Shown here piece by piece: positions 16,689-26,570 of a DNA stretch of 64,000 nucleotides. The notes under the pieces were generated by a model that saw only the letters and a list, made by a program, of their open reading frames with translations, did not search any database and was not told where the DNA came from. The position numbers and the translations under genes are program-made. Origin of the DNA: Paracoccus salsus (lineage in GTDB: Bacteria > Pseudomonadota > Alphaproteobacteria > Rhodobacterales > Rhodobacteraceae); assembly GCF_021556615.1 (NCBI RefSeq), contig NZ_JAKGGD010000001.1, forward strand, positions 124,001 to 188,000, in the 5' to 3' direction. Each line of letters begins with the position of its first letter. The first letter of the stretch is position 1.

Positions 16689-18239
16689 CTACATGAACGC
16701 GTCGGGAACGGCGGCCTTCTTGCGCGCCACATGATCGGCCAGCGCCTCGGCGATGCCCGGATCGAGGTCCGGCGCCTGGTATTCGCCCAGCATCTTGCCG
16801 ACCTTGGCCGCGGCCAGGGTGGCGGTATCGCGCGCGCCCTCTTCGTCCCAGGTCTCGAACGGCTTGTAGTCCAGCAAGCCGCTGCGCCAGAAGGCGTCCT
16901 TGTAGTTCGCCCGGGTGTGGTCGCAGCCAAGATAGTGGCCGCCCGGACCGACCTCGCGGATGGCGTCCATGGCCTGGCCGTTCTCGGACATGTCGATGCC
17001 CTTCGCCAGACTGTGCAGGATGCCAAGCTGGTCGGCGTCCATGATGTATTTCTCGTAGGACGACACCAGCCCGCCTTCCAGCCAGCCGCAGGAGTGCAGC
17101 ATGAAGTTCACGCCCGAAAGAAGCCCGATATTCAGCGTGTTGGCGGTTTCATAGGCGGCCTGGGCGTCCGGCAGCTTGGACCCGCAGAACGACCCGGCGC
17201 TGCGATAGGGCAATCCCAGCCGACGCGCCAGCTGGCCCGCGCCAAGGGTGATCTGGGCGGCCTCGGGCGTGCCGAAGGTGGGGGCGCCGCTGTTCATGTC
17301 GATCGAGGTGACGAAGGCACCGAAGATCACCGGCGCGCCCGGACGGATCAGCTGCGAATAGGCGACGCCGGCCATCACCTCGGCCAGGACCTGGGTCAGC
17401 GTGCCGGCGACCGTGACCGGCGCCATCGCGCCGCCGACGATGAAGGGGCTGATGATGCAGGCCTGGCCGGCGCGGGCATAGACCTCGAGCGCGCCCATCA
17501 TCACCGAATCGAAGGTCAACGGAGAGTTGATGTTGATGAGGCTGGTCATCACCGTGTTCTGATCGACGAAATCCGCGCCGAACAGGATCTTCGACATCTC
17601 GACCGAATCCGCCGCCCGCTCGGGCAGGGTGACCGATCCCATATAGGGCTTGTCCGACAGGGTCATATGCGCGTGCAGCATGTCCAGATGGCGCTTGTTC
17701 ACCGCCACGTCGGTCGGTTCGCAAACCGTACCGCCGCTGTGGTGCAGCCATTTTGTCATCTGCCCCAGCTTCACGAAGTTGCGGAAATCCTCGATCGTGG
17801 CATAGCGACGCCCGCCGGCCTGATCGCGCACGAAGGGCGGGCCGTAGACCGGCGCCAGGACCAGGTTCCGGCCGCCGATCTCGACATTGCGTTCGGGATT
17901 GCGGGCGTGCTGGGTGAAGGTTCGGGGCGCAGTCGCGCAAAGCTTGCGTGCCAGCCCGCGCGGCAGGCGCACACGTTCGCCGTCAATCTCGGCGCCCGCG
18001 TCCCGCCACAATTCGAGGGCCGCGGGACTGTCGACGAAGTTCACGCCGACCTCGTGAAGAAGCGTCTCTGCGTTCGCCTCGATGATCTCGAGCGCCTCGG
18101 CGTTCAGGATCTCGAAGTCCGGGACGTTGCGGGTTATGTAGCGCGCAAACTCGATGCGGGTCGCGGTCCGTTCGGCCCGGCGCGCGACTCCGCCACCTCC
18201 TCTGCGTCCGCGGCGATCGGCAACGGTGTCCTCGGTCAT
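16689..18239 (-). CDS. Trimethylamine methyltransferase (MttB) family protein, non-pyrrolysine type
   Basis: A 516-residue member of the MttB/COG5598 family, corrinoid-dependent methyltransferases acting on quaternary or tertiary amines such as glycine betaine. The TIM-barrel core reads through TLLHEVGVNFVDS, GGTVCEPTDVAVN, MTSLININSPLTFD and FMLHSCGWLEGGLVSSYEK. The frame has no internal TAG, so it lacks pyrrolysine and belongs to the large non-Pyl branch, some of which demethylate betaines. No corrinoid protein or tetrahydrofolate methyltransferase gene is adjacent. The N-terminus is Arg/Gly-rich and poorly conserved. Substrate is unknown; glycine betaine is a reasonable guess. Confidence 0.85.
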   Translation of the reverse strand: MTEDTVADRRGRRGGGGVARRAERTATRIEFARYITRNVPDFEILNAEALEIIEANAETLLHEVGVNFVDSPAALELWRDAGAEIDGERVRLPRGLARKLCATAPRTFTQHARNPERNVEIGGRNLVLAPVYGPPFVRDQAGGRRYATIEDFRNFVKLGQMTKWLHHSGGTVCEPTDVAVNKRHLDMLHAHMTLSDKPYMGSVTLPERAADSVEMSKILFGADFVDQNTVMTSLININSPLTFDSVMMGALEVYARAGQACIISPFIVGGAMAPVTVAGTLTQVLAEVMAGVAYSQLIRPGAPVIFGAFVTSIDMNSGAPTFGTPEAAQITLGAGQLARRLGLPYRSAGSFCGSKLPDAQAAYETANTLNIGLLSGVNFMLHSCGWLEGGLVSSYEKYIMDADQLGILHSLAKGIDMSENGQAMDAIREVGPGGHYLGCDHTRANYKDAFWRSGLLDYKPFETWDEEGARDTATLAAAKVGKMLGEYQAPDLDPGIAEALADHVARKKAAVPDAFM

Positions 18240-18458
18240 CGCATGGTCTCCTGATCCCTGAGTTCATCCTGAATAGCGCGGCTGGCCGGGCCGCACCGCA
18301 TGTTTGCGTCGGTCCCGCGCCGCAAAGCGACATCGTCGCCACGGAACGCGACCCGCATCCGGACCGGGCCGGGTTTGACCAAAAGAACGAATTGATCCGG
18401 ACGGGCTTTGCCGCCATGATGGGGCCATGTGTTCTTCGGTTTCAGGGGTTAGGCGGCA

Positions 18459-19121
18459 ATGACCAGCCATTTTCATTTCGGCAGGGACCGCGATTTCCAC
18501 GAGTTGCTGGCGGACGGAATCGTCCACATCATCGGGGTCGTCCTGGCACTGATCGGCGTGACAGCGCTGATCTATCACGCGACCGCCCTGCACAATCCCG
18601 GCGCGCTGGCCGCCGCATCGATCTACGGGCTTGGGCTGATCGGCGCGCTTGTGGTTTCGTTCACCTACAACATGCTGCGACCCTCGCGCCTGAAATGGAT
18701 CATGCGGCGACTGGATCACTCGGCCATATTCGTCCTGATCGCCGCGACCTACACGCCGTTCCTGCAGCCCGGAACCAAGGACCCGCTGATCTTCGGGCTG
18801 TTGCTGGCGATCTGGGCGATGGCAGGGTTTGGCGTGGTGCTGAAATGCGCCCTGCCCGGCCGCTATGACCGGCTTGCGATCGTGCTGTATCTGCTGATGG
18901 GGTGGAGCGGGCTTGTCGCGATCGGGCCGATCGCCCAGCTTCTGCCGCCGCTGTCCGTCATCCTGATCGTGGTTGGCGGGATCATCTATACCGCCGGGGT
19001 GGTCTTTCATGTGTGGGAGCGGCTGCGGTTCCAGAACGCGATCTGGCATGGGTTCGTGGTCGCGGCGGCAGCCGCGCATTACGCCGCCGTCCTGACCGCA
19101 TTCCGGCAGGCGGCGATCTGA
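18459..19121 (+). CDS. Hemolysin III family (PAQR-like) membrane protein
   Basis: A 220-residue seven-helix membrane protein of the hemolysin III/PAQR family. [20 protein letters not shown] contains the first conserved His region, [17 protein letters not shown] is the family hallmark in the third helix, and the C-terminal [19 protein letters not shown] supplies the remaining conserved histidines of the metal site. Despite the name, bacterial members are not established toxins. The gene is divergent from the mttB homologue and is followed by eda after 132 bp. Confidence 0.9.
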   Translation: MTSHFHFGRDRDFHELLADGIVHIIGVVLALIGVTALIYHATALHNPGALAAASIYGLGLIGALVVSFTYNMLRPSRLKWIMRRLDHSAIFVLIAATYTPFLQPGTKDPLIFGLLLAIWAMAGFGVVLKCALPGRYDRLAIVLYLLMGWSGLVAIGPIAQLLPPLSVILIVVGGIIYTAGVVFHVWERLRFQNAIWHGFVVAAAAAHYAAVLTAFRQAAI

Positions 19122-19253
19122 GCGAGACTGTTGCGCCCGCGCCGATAGCGATAACAAACACCACGCACTGACGGCGCGATGCGGCCAATCTGCTTGCATC
19201 GCCGCGAAGCTGGGGTCAGGTTGCGCGGGACATTCAGGACAGAGGCAACGGCC

Positions 19254-19898
19254 ATGACGCCCCGGCAGCAATCACAGAAAACACGCGCCCTTTGCCAACT
19301 CGCCCCGGTGATCCCGGTGATCGTGATCCGCGACGCCGGAACGGCCGGGGACATGGCGCGCGCGCTGGTGGCGGGTGGGTTGCCGGTGCTCGAGGTGACG
19401 CTGCGCTCGGACGCGGCGCTGGACGCGATTCGCGCCATGGCCGATGTCGAGGGGGGACATGTCGGCGCCGGCACGGTGCTGACGCCTGACGATGCGCGGC
19501 GGGCCAAGGATGCGGGTGCGGCCTTCGCCGTCTCGCCCGGCCTGACCGACCGGCTGATCGCCGCCTGTGAGGAGCTTGCGTTGCCGCTGCTGCCCGGCGC
19601 CGTCACCGCCTCCGAGGTGATGCGCGCGGCGGATGCGGGTTTCGACATGCTGAAATTCTTTCCGGCCGAGGCGGCGGGCGGCGCAGCGGCGCTGAAATCG
19701 CTGGCCGGACCGCTGCCGAAGATCAGCTTCTGCCCCACGGGCGGCGTCTCTCCCGACAATGCGCGCAGCTATCTGTCGCTGCCCAATGTCGTGTGCGTGG
19801 GCGGCAGCTGGATCGTGACCGACGCCGATGTGTCGGCGGGGAACTGGCCCAATATCGAGGACCGTGCCCGGTCCGCCGCCGCGCTGCGCCAGGGCTGA
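19254..19898 (+). CDS. eda: 2-keto-3-deoxy-6-phosphogluconate aldolase
   Basis: A 214-residue class I aldolase cleaving KDPG to pyruvate and glyceraldehyde-3-P in the Entner-Doudoroff pathway. [20 protein letters not shown] is the N-terminal strand, [16 protein letters not shown] carries the catalytic Glu region, GAGTVLT is present, and [13 protein letters not shown] contains the Schiff-base Lys. [18 protein letters not shown] is the phosphate site. I start at 19254, with GAGG eight bases upstream. The partner edd is not nearby. Confidence 0.95.
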   Translation: MTPRQQSQKTRALCQLAPVIPVIVIRDAGTAGDMARALVAGGLPVLEVTLRSDAALDAIRAMADVEGGHVGAGTVLTPDDARRAKDAGAAFAVSPGLTDRLIAACEELALPLLPGAVTASEVMRAADAGFDMLKFFPAEAAGGAAALKSLAGPLPKISFCPTGGVSPDNARSYLSLPNVVCVGGSWIVTDADVSAGNWPNIEDRARSAAALRQG

Positions 19899-19911
19899 AA
19901 GGGCCGCCGGC

Positions 19912-21102
19912 ATGGACAGGGCGCATCGAAATGTCGCGGTGCTGGTCGCGGCGCAGGCCATCCTTGGCGCGCAGATGCCGGTCAACTTCATCATTGGCGG
20001 GCTTGCAGGCCAGATTCTGGCGCCCAATCCCTGTCTTGCGACGCTGCCGATCTCGATGATCGTTCTGGGCTCGGCCCTGACCGCGCGCCCTCTGGCGCGC
20101 TTCATGCAGAACCATGGCCGGCGCGCGGGATTCCTGCTGTCGGTCGCCGCCGGCGGCGCGGGGGCTGGCGTCTCGGCCGCGGGGCTGTGGCATGGATCTT
20201 TCCTGATGTTGATGCTGGGCTCTCTGCTGACCGGCATCTACATGTCGGCGCAGGGCTTCTACCGGTTCGCGGCGACCGATACCGCGTCAGAGGATTTCGC
20301 GCCGCGCGCAATCTCCTGGGTCATGGCGGGCGGGCTTGCCTCGGCGATCGTCGGCCCGGCGATCGTGCGGGCCACGGATGACCTGACCGCGGTGCCGTTC
20401 ATGGCCACCTATGTGGCCCTGATCGGGCTGAACCTGACCGGGCCGCTGCTGTTCGCCTTTCTCGACATCCCAAAGCCGCCCCGCCCCGACGCCGGCGCCA
20501 GCGCCGGCAGGCCCATGGCCGAGTTGCTGCGCACACCCCGGATCGCCGTCGCGATGATCTGCGGCATGGTGTCCTATGCGCTGATGAACCTGGTGATGAC
20601 CTCGACGCCACTGGCCGTCGTCGGCTGCGGCTTCGCGCCGTCGAATGCCGCAGATATCGTCAGTGCGCATGTGCTGGCGATGTTCGCGCCCAGCTTCTTC
20701 ACCGGCGCGCTGATCGCGCGGTTCGGGGCCGAGCGGATCGTCGGGCTGGGGCTGGTTATTCTGGCCTGCGCCGGCGCGGTCGCCCTTTCGGGGGTCGAGC
20801 TGACGCATTTCTTCGGCGCACTGGTCCTGCTTGGGATCGGCTGGAATTTCGGCTATATCGGCGCGACCACGATGCTGACGCTTGCGCATCGCCCCGAAGA
20901 GCGCGGCCGCGTGCAGGGTGTCAACGACCTGTTCGTGTTTGGCGGCGTGTTCCTGGCCTCGCTGTCGTCGGGCGGCCTGATGAACTGCATGGGCGGATCG
21001 GTTCAGGCGGGCTGGAACGCCGTCAACCTGGCGATGCTGCCGTTTCTGGTGCTCGCCGGCGCGGCGCTGATCTGGCTGGTGATGCGTCCGAAAGAAGCCT
21101 GA
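19912..21102 (+). CDS. MFS transporter
   Basis: A 396-residue permease with about twelve membrane helices and an ARFMQNHGRRAGFLL loop typical of the MFS between helices two and three. It begins 13 bases after the eda stop, so the two are probably co-transcribed; a role in uptake of a sugar acid is possible but not shown. AAAGGG overlaps the end of eda as the likely ribosome-binding site. Substrate unknown. Confidence 0.85.
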   Translation: MDRAHRNVAVLVAAQAILGAQMPVNFIIGGLAGQILAPNPCLATLPISMIVLGSALTARPLARFMQNHGRRAGFLLSVAAGGAGAGVSAAGLWHGSFLMLMLGSLLTGIYMSAQGFYRFAATDTASEDFAPRAISWVMAGGLASAIVGPAIVRATDDLTAVPFMATYVALIGLNLTGPLLFAFLDIPKPPRPDAGASAGRPMAELLRTPRIAVAMICGMVSYALMNLVMTSTPLAVVGCGFAPSNAADIVSAHVLAMFAPSFFTGALIARFGAERIVGLGLVILACAGAVALSGVELTHFFGALVLLGIGWNFGYIGATTMLTLAHRPEERGRVQGVNDLFVFGGVFLASLSSGGLMNCMGGSVQAGWNAVNLAMLPFLVLAGAALIWLVMRPKEA

Positions 21103-21111
21103 GCCACGCGC

Positions 21112-22668
21112 CTAGAACAGCGTCTTCTGTTCGGGCGGCTTGCGTTTGCGCGCGGGTCTGGGCGGGCTGGTCTCGGGCAGTGCCGCCATGCGCCCATCGG
21201 AGAATTCGATCTCGAACCGCGGCGCGCTGCGCGCCTGGGCGGCGCTGGTCAGCAGCCCGTCGGCGCCGTGAACGACGGCAAAGCCGCGCTTCAGCGTCTC
21301 GCCATAACCCAGTGTCTGGCGCGTGCGATCCAGCCTGTGCAGCGCCTCGCGGCGCCGCGTTGTCATGCGGGGTCCGGCATTGGCCAGCCGCAGCGAGGCC
21401 TGCTGCAACCGGTCCCGCTGTTCTGCCAGCGCCTTGCGCGAGGTGCCAGCCGCCCGCGAAAGCGAGGCGTCCAGCCGTTCCTGCAAGGCGGCCAGTCGAT
21501 CGCGCCGGCGATCCAGCCTGCGTTCATGGACACTGCCAAGACGCAGCGTCGCCCGTTCCAGCCCGTGACGCTTGGCGGCCATGAACTGGCGCAGCGTGGC
21601 GGCGGGCATCGGTCGCGAGGCAAGGTGCTGCCGGCGGGCGCGCACCAGGCCTTGCAGCCCCGGCTCCAGCCGCGCGCCCCAGACGTCCAGCCTCTGGCGC
21701 GCGCCCTCGGTCAGCGCGGTCGGGCGACCCATCGCCCGGCCCAGATCGTGCAGGCGCTGGCGCGGCCGGTCGATGCGCTGCGCGCTGGCGCGGGTCATGC
21801 GCGCACCGGCCTCGGCCAGCCGCGCGGCCAGTTCGGCGCGCACCGGCACAGCGATTTCTGCGGCGGCGGTCGGCGTGGGCGCCCGCATGTCGGCGGCGAA
21901 ATCGATCAGCGTCGTGTCGGTTTCGTGGCCGACCGCCGAGATCAGCGGAATAACGCTTTCCGCAGCGGCCCGGACCACTTCTTCCTCGTTGAACCCCCAC
22001 AGATCCTCGAGGCTGCCGCCACCGCGCGCCACGATGATCAGATCCGGCCGGGGCAGCAGGCCGCCCTCGGCCAGGTCGTTGAAGCCCCGGATCGCGGCCG
22101 CAACCTGCGGCGCGCAGGCCTGGCCCTGCACCGCGACGGGCCAGATCAGCACATGGGTCGGAAAGCGGTCGCGCAGCCTGTGCAGGATGTCGCGGATGAC
22201 CGCGCCCGAAGGCGAGGTGACGACCCCGATCACCCGGGGCAGGAAGGGCAGCGGGCGCTTGCGATCCTGATCGAACAGGCCTTCGGCGGCCAGCGCCTTG
22301 CGGCGCTTTTCCAGCATCGCCATCAGCGCGCCGGCCCCGGCGGGCTCGATCTGGTCGACGATCAGCTGGTATTTCGACTGGCCCGGAAAAGTCGTCATCC
22401 GGCCGGTCGCGACGACCTCCATCCCCTCTTCGGGGCGTTGCGCCAATCGCGCGGCCTGGCCCTTCCAGGTCACCGCCGCCAGCACCGACCGATCGTCCTT
22501 CAGGTCGAAATACAGATGACCCGAGGATGGACGCGACACCCGCCCCACTTCACCGCGCACCCGGACGCGGCCGAACTGGTCCTCGATGCTGCGCTTGACC
22601 GCGCCCGACAGTTCGGAAACCGTGAATTCATGGGCGTTGCTGCCCGGCTCGTCTTCCAGAAGATCCAT
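21112..22668 (-). CDS. xseA: Exodeoxyribonuclease VII large subunit
   Basis: A 518-residue nuclease subunit that degrades single-stranded DNA with XseB. The N-terminal OB-fold (FTVSELSGAVKRSIEDQFG, SGHLYFDLKDDRSVLAAV) is followed by the catalytic core with GVVTSPSGAVIRDILHRL, ARGGGSLEDLWGFNEEEV and SAVGHETDTTLIDFAADMRA, then a long Arg/Leu-rich coiled-coil region and a basic tail. Length is slightly above the 450 residues of Escherichia coli. It is divergent from purD with 62 bp between; xseB is not in the window. Confidence 0.96.
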   Translation of the reverse strand: MDLLEDEPGSNAHEFTVSELSGAVKRSIEDQFGRVRVRGEVGRVSRPSSGHLYFDLKDDRSVLAAVTWKGQAARLAQRPEEGMEVVATGRMTTFPGQSKYQLIVDQIEPAGAGALMAMLEKRRKALAAEGLFDQDRKRPLPFLPRVIGVVTSPSGAVIRDILHRLRDRFPTHVLIWPVAVQGQACAPQVAAAIRGFNDLAEGGLLPRPDLIIVARGGGSLEDLWGFNEEEVVRAAAESVIPLISAVGHETDTTLIDFAADMRAPTPTAAAEIAVPVRAELAARLAEAGARMTRASAQRIDRPRQRLHDLGRAMGRPTALTEGARQRLDVWGARLEPGLQGLVRARRQHLASRPMPAATLRQFMAAKRHGLERATLRLGSVHERRLDRRRDRLAALQERLDASLSRAAGTSRKALAEQRDRLQQASLRLANAGPRMTTRRREALHRLDRTRQTLGYGETLKRGFAVVHGADGLLTSAAQARSAPRFEIEFSDGRMAALPETSPPRPARKRKPPEQKTLF

Positions 22669-22730
22669 GCGGCTTGTTCCCTTTCGCGGGCCAGACTAGA
22701 ACGCCGGCAAGTCAAGCGAAAGGGCGGCCG

Positions 22731-23987
22731 ATGAACATCCTGATCCTGGGCGGCGGGGGACGCGAACATGCGCTGGCATGGGCGATCCGCCAGAACCCGA
22801 AATGCGACCGACTGATCGTTGCCCCAGGGAATGCCGGCGTTGCCGATATCGCACGCGGGGCCGCGATCGACATCTGCTCACGCAGCGACGTCATCGACTT
22901 TGCCGAGGAAAACGCCATCGACTTCGTCGTGATCGGACCCGAGGCCCCGCTTGCGGCAGGTGTGTCCGACGCGCTGCGCCAGGCGGGATTTCTGGTGTTC
23001 GGACCATCGCAGGCTGCCGCTCAGCTGGAGGCCTCGAAAAGCTTCACCAAGGAAATCTGCGATGCCTGCCGCGCCCCCACCGCCGCCTGGGCCCGGTTCG
23101 CGGACGCCGCCGCCGCGCGTGCCCACGTGACCAAGCACGGCGCGCCGATCGTCATCAAGGCCGACGGGCTGGCGGCGGGCAAGGGCGTCACCGTCGCGGA
23201 AACGGTCGCGCAGGCCCATGCGGCCATCGACCTGATCTTCGAGGGCGAATTCGGCGACACCTCGGTCGTGATCGAAGAGTTCATGCAGGGCGAGGAAGCC
23301 AGCTTCTTCGTGCTGTGCGACGGCACCGACTGCCTGCCCATAGGGACCGCGCAGGACCACAAGCGCGTCGGCGAAGGCGACACCGGGCCGAATACCGGCG
23401 GCATGGGCGCCTACAGCCCCGCTCCGGTGCTGACAGCCGAACTGCAAGAGCAGGTCATGGCCCGCATCATCCGTCCAACGGTCGCCGAAATGGCCAGGAA
23501 AGACATGCCGTTCCAGGGGGTTCTTTATGCTGGGCTGATGATCGCGGACGGGCAGGCCAGGCTGGTGGAATACAATGTCCGCTTTGGCGATCCGGAATGT
23601 CAGGTGCTGATGATGCGGCTTGGCGCGCAGGTGCTTGACCTGCTGCTGGCCTGCGCCGAAGAACGGCTTTCCGAGATCGAGGCAAGCTGGGCGGACGACC
23701 ATGCGCTCGGCGTCGTCATGGCCGCCCGGGGCTATCCCGGGGACTACGAAAAAGGAAGCCGCATCAATGGCTTGTCTGCCATATCCGAAAGCGGCTTCGA
23801 GATGGTGTTCCACGCCGGCACGGCCGAGCGCGATGGCCAGATCATCGCCAGTGGCGGACGGGTCCTGACCTGCACCGGCCGCGGCGCGACCCTCGCCGAG
23901 GCCCATGACCGCGCCTATGCGCTGGTCGACCGGATCGACTGGCCCGAAGGCTTCTGCCGCCGCGACATCGGCTGGCGCGCCTTGTGA
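22731..23987 (+). CDS. purD: Phosphoribosylamine--glycine ligase
   Basis: A 418-residue ATP-grasp enzyme joining phosphoribosylamine and glycine in purine synthesis. MNILILGGGGREHALAWAI is the signature N-terminus and fixes the start at 22731, with GAAAGGGCGG upstream. ATP-grasp blocks include PIVIKADGLAAGKGVTVAE, VIEEFMQGEEASFFVLCDG, GPNTGGMGAYSPAP and LVEYNVRFGDPECQVL. Length is normal. It converges with prs, another purine-pathway gene, across a 57-bp gap. Confidence 0.98.
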   Translation: MNILILGGGGREHALAWAIRQNPKCDRLIVAPGNAGVADIARGAAIDICSRSDVIDFAEENAIDFVVIGPEAPLAAGVSDALRQAGFLVFGPSQAAAQLEASKSFTKEICDACRAPTAAWARFADAAAARAHVTKHGAPIVIKADGLAAGKGVTVAETVAQAHAAIDLIFEGEFGDTSVVIEEFMQGEEASFFVLCDGTDCLPIGTAQDHKRVGEGDTGPNTGGMGAYSPAPVLTAELQEQVMARIIRPTVAEMARKDMPFQGVLYAGLMIADGQARLVEYNVRFGDPECQVLMMRLGAQVLDLLLACAEERLSEIEASWADDHALGVVMAARGYPGDYEKGSRINGLSAISESGFEMVFHAGTAERDGQIIASGGRVLTCTGRGATLAEAHDRAYALVDRIDWPEGFCRRDIGWRAL

Positions 23988-24044
23988 CCCGAGGCCGGGC
24001 AGGCTCCACATGCCGGTCGTGGGCTTTGCCGGATACAACCGCGT

Positions 24045-25064
24045 TCAGGCAGAGGTATAAAGCCCCTCATAGATCGGCAGCAGGGTGTCGGTCTCGAACA
24101 GGCTGCTGACCGACGTGCCGTTCCAGATGTTCAGGATTGCCTGGGTGAACATCGGCGCCGTCGGGACGATGCGGATGTTCGGCGCGGCTTTCACCGCCTC
24201 GGTCGGCTGGATCGAGTCGGTGATGACCAGCGATTTCATCACCGACTTGCTGACCCGCTCGACCGCCGGGCCCGACAGTACGCCGTGGGTGATATAGGCA
24301 TGCACTTCCTTCGCGCCCTGATCGATCAGCAATTGCGCGGCCTTCACCAGAGTGCCGGCCGTGTCGCAGATGTCGTCCACGATGATGCAGACCTTGTCGG
24401 CGACCTCGCCGATCACGGTCATTTCGGCGATCTCGCCGGCCTTCTCGCGGCGCTTGTCCACGATCGACAGCGGGGCGCCGATCCGCGCGGCCAGCTCGCG
24501 CGCACGGGCCACGCCGCCGACATCGGGCGAGACGACCATCAGATCGTCCATGCGCCCCCTGAAGTGGTGCTGCGCGTCGAGGGCAAAGACCGGCGCGGCA
24601 TAAAGATTGTCCACCGGAATGTCGAAGAAGCCCTGGATCTGCACGGCGTGCAGATCCATCGTCAGCACCCGGTCCACACCGGCCTGGGTCAGAAGATTCG
24701 CAACCAGCTTGGCGCTGATCGGCGTGCGGGCCTTCGCGCGGCGATCCTGCCGGGCATAGCCGAAATAGGGGATCACCGCAGTGATCCGGGCAGCCGACGA
24801 CCGCTTCAGCGCGTCGGTCATGATCAGCAATTCCATCAGGTTGTCGTTTGCCGGGTTCGATGTCGGCTGGATGATGTACATGTCTTCGCCGCGGACATTC
24901 TCGAACACCTCGACAAAGATCTCCTGGTCGTTGAACCGCTCGACCCGGGCATCGCAAAGGCTCACATTCATGCCGCGATGCATCGACATGCGCCGGGCGA
25001 TCGCCGCCGCAAGCGGCTGGTTGGCGTTTCCGGAAATGAGCTTGGGTTCGGTCATGACGGGCAT
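24045..25064 (-). CDS. prs: Ribose-phosphate pyrophosphokinase
   Basis: A 339-residue PRPP synthase making the activated ribose for nucleotide, His and Trp synthesis. [38 protein letters not shown] and [20 protein letters not shown] are diagnostic; [15 protein letters not shown] is the PRPP-binding loop. Length is normal. A start at 25055 (MTEPK) is also possible; I keep 25064 because AAAGG lies ten bases upstream of it. Confidence 0.97.
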   Translation of the reverse strand: MPVMTEPKLISGNANQPLAAAIARRMSMHRGMNVSLCDARVERFNDQEIFVEVFENVRGEDMYIIQPTSNPANDNLMELLIMTDALKRSSAARITAVIPYFGYARQDRRAKARTPISAKLVANLLTQAGVDRVLTMDLHAVQIQGFFDIPVDNLYAAPVFALDAQHHFRGRMDDLMVVSPDVGGVARARELAARIGAPLSIVDKRREKAGEIAEMTVIGEVADKVCIIVDDICDTAGTLVKAAQLLIDQGAKEVHAYITHGVLSGPAVERVSKSVMKSLVITDSIQPTEAVKAAPNIRIVPTAPMFTQAILNIWNGTSVSSLFETDTLLPIYEGLYTSA

Positions 25065-25152
25065 GGGGGGCTGGCCTTTGGCGAGGATTCGTCAGATTGC
25101 AGACGCCTTAGCACCGCGCTAGCCTGCGGGCAAACCGGGAAGGACCGTCTTT

Positions 25153-25752
25153 ATGGCCAGTATCGACTATTATCTTGGGACCATCAGCCCGTATTGCTAT
25201 CTGGCGGGCGACCGGCTGGAACAGATCGCCCGGAAACACGGCGCAACCGTCACCTACAAGCCGGTGGACCTGCTTCAGCTTTTCGACCGGACGGGGGGCA
25301 TCCGGCCAGCGGACCGCCATCCCAGCCGGATGGAATACCGGGCGCAGGAACTGGTCCGCTGGTCCGAATTCCTGGACATGCCGTTCAACCTGAAGCCCGC
25401 ACACTGGCCGGTCAACATGGCACCGTCGTCCTATGCCGTGATCGCCGCGCAGCAGGCCGGGGGCGGCGATCCGGGCGGGCTTGTCCACGGATTCACCCGC
25501 GCGGTCTGGGCCGAACAGCGCGACATCAGCGACAATGACGTGATCCGCGACATCCTGGGCGACCACGGCTTTGATCCGGACCTTGCCGACAGGGGCTTGT
25601 TCGTGGGGGCCGAAACCTATGGCCGCAACCTGGAACAGGCTGTCGAGGCCGGTGCCTTCGGCGCGCCCTTCTATGTCGTGCGCGAAACCGGGCAGCGCTT
25701 CTGGGGACAGGATCGGCTGGCGTTTCTGGACCGTCACCTGGCAAGCCTGTGA
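25153..25752 (+). CDS. 2-hydroxychromene-2-carboxylate isomerase / DsbA-like (kappa GST-like) protein
   Basis: A 199-residue thioredoxin-fold protein of the HCCA isomerase group. IDYYLGTISPYCYLAGDRL is the conserved start with the SPxCYL active-site turn, and GAFGAPFYVV carries the cis-Pro typical of the DsbA/HCCA fold; FWGQDRLAFLDRHL is the family C-terminus. HCCA isomerase itself acts in naphthalene degradation; genomic paralogues without a naphthalene pathway are common and of unknown substrate, probably glutathione-dependent. It overlaps the hydrolase gene downstream by GTGA. Confidence 0.88.
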   Translation: MASIDYYLGTISPYCYLAGDRLEQIARKHGATVTYKPVDLLQLFDRTGGIRPADRHPSRMEYRAQELVRWSEFLDMPFNLKPAHWPVNMAPSSYAVIAAQQAGGGDPGGLVHGFTRAVWAEQRDISDNDVIRDILGDHGFDPDLADRGLFVGAETYGRNLEQAVEAGAFGAPFYVVRETGQRFWGQDRLAFLDRHLASL

Positions 25753-26525
25753 GCGGCATCTTCGAGCGCCGCTGGCCGGGCGACCCCGCGCGCCCGGCCC
25801 TTGCCCTGCACTGCATGCTGGCCAGCGGCAGCTATTGGGGCCCGATCGCGCAGCGCCTTGGCGGGCGCATCGACCTGCGCGGCTTCGACATGCCCGGACA
25901 CGGACGCAGCGACGCCTGGACGCCGGGCCCCGAGGATCCGGACTATCACACCGCGGTCACACGGATCGCTGCCAGTTTCATCAGCCGCCCGCTGGACCTG
26001 ATCGGGCACAGCATGGGTGCAACGGTGGCGCTGCGGATTGCGGTCGCCGCGCCCGAAGCGGTCCGCAGCCTGACACTGATAGAGCCGGTGCTGTTCGCCG
26101 CAGCGGGCGATTCCGAACAGGCCCGGCGGGATCAGCGGATGAACGACCTGCTGGCCGAGGGTCGCACCGAAGAGGCCACGCGCGCCTTCCTGGCCCAGTG
26201 GGGCGCGCAGGGCCTTGACGAGTTGCCCGCAGTCATGCGGCAAGAGATGCAGGACAGGATCGCGCTGGTGTCCGCGACCGGACCGACCCTGTCCGACGAT
26301 CGCGCACGGATCCTGCGCCCCGGCGGGCTTGAGGCGATCGCCGCGCCGGTGCTGCTGATCTCGGGGACGGACTCGCCCTCGGTCATCCATGCCATTGCCG
26401 ACCAGCTGGCTTCACGGCTGCCGGATGTGGGGCGGGCAAATGTGCCGGATGCCGGGCACATGCTGCCGCTCACCCATCCCGACAAGGTCGCGGGGCTGAT
26501 CTCGGTCAACCTGGACCGCGCCTGA
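25749..26525 (+). CDS. Alpha/beta hydrolase
   Basis: A 258-residue serine hydrolase. The nucleophile elbow is LIGHSMGATVAL (Ser near 90), the acid is likely Asp in LLISGTDSPS near 206, and the base is His in DAGHMLPLTHP near 237, so the triad is complete. FDMPGHGRSDAW is the usual oxyanion-side loop. The GTG start overlaps the stop of the HCCA isomerase-like gene by four bases, so both are made together. Substrate unknown; related folds include esterases and enol-lactonases. Confidence 0.87.
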   Translation: MSGIFERRWPGDPARPALALHCMLASGSYWGPIAQRLGGRIDLRGFDMPGHGRSDAWTPGPEDPDYHTAVTRIAASFISRPLDLIGHSMGATVALRIAVAAPEAVRSLTLIEPVLFAAAGDSEQARRDQRMNDLLAEGRTEEATRAFLAQWGAQGLDELPAVMRQEMQDRIALVSATGPTLSDDRARILRPGGLEAIAAPVLLISGTDSPSVIHAIADQLASRLPDVGRANVPDAGHMLPLTHPDKVAGLISVNLDRA

Positions 26526-26570
26526 GCGTTGCCGTCAGGCCGGGGGCGCGGCGGTTCGATTTGCGGATCG

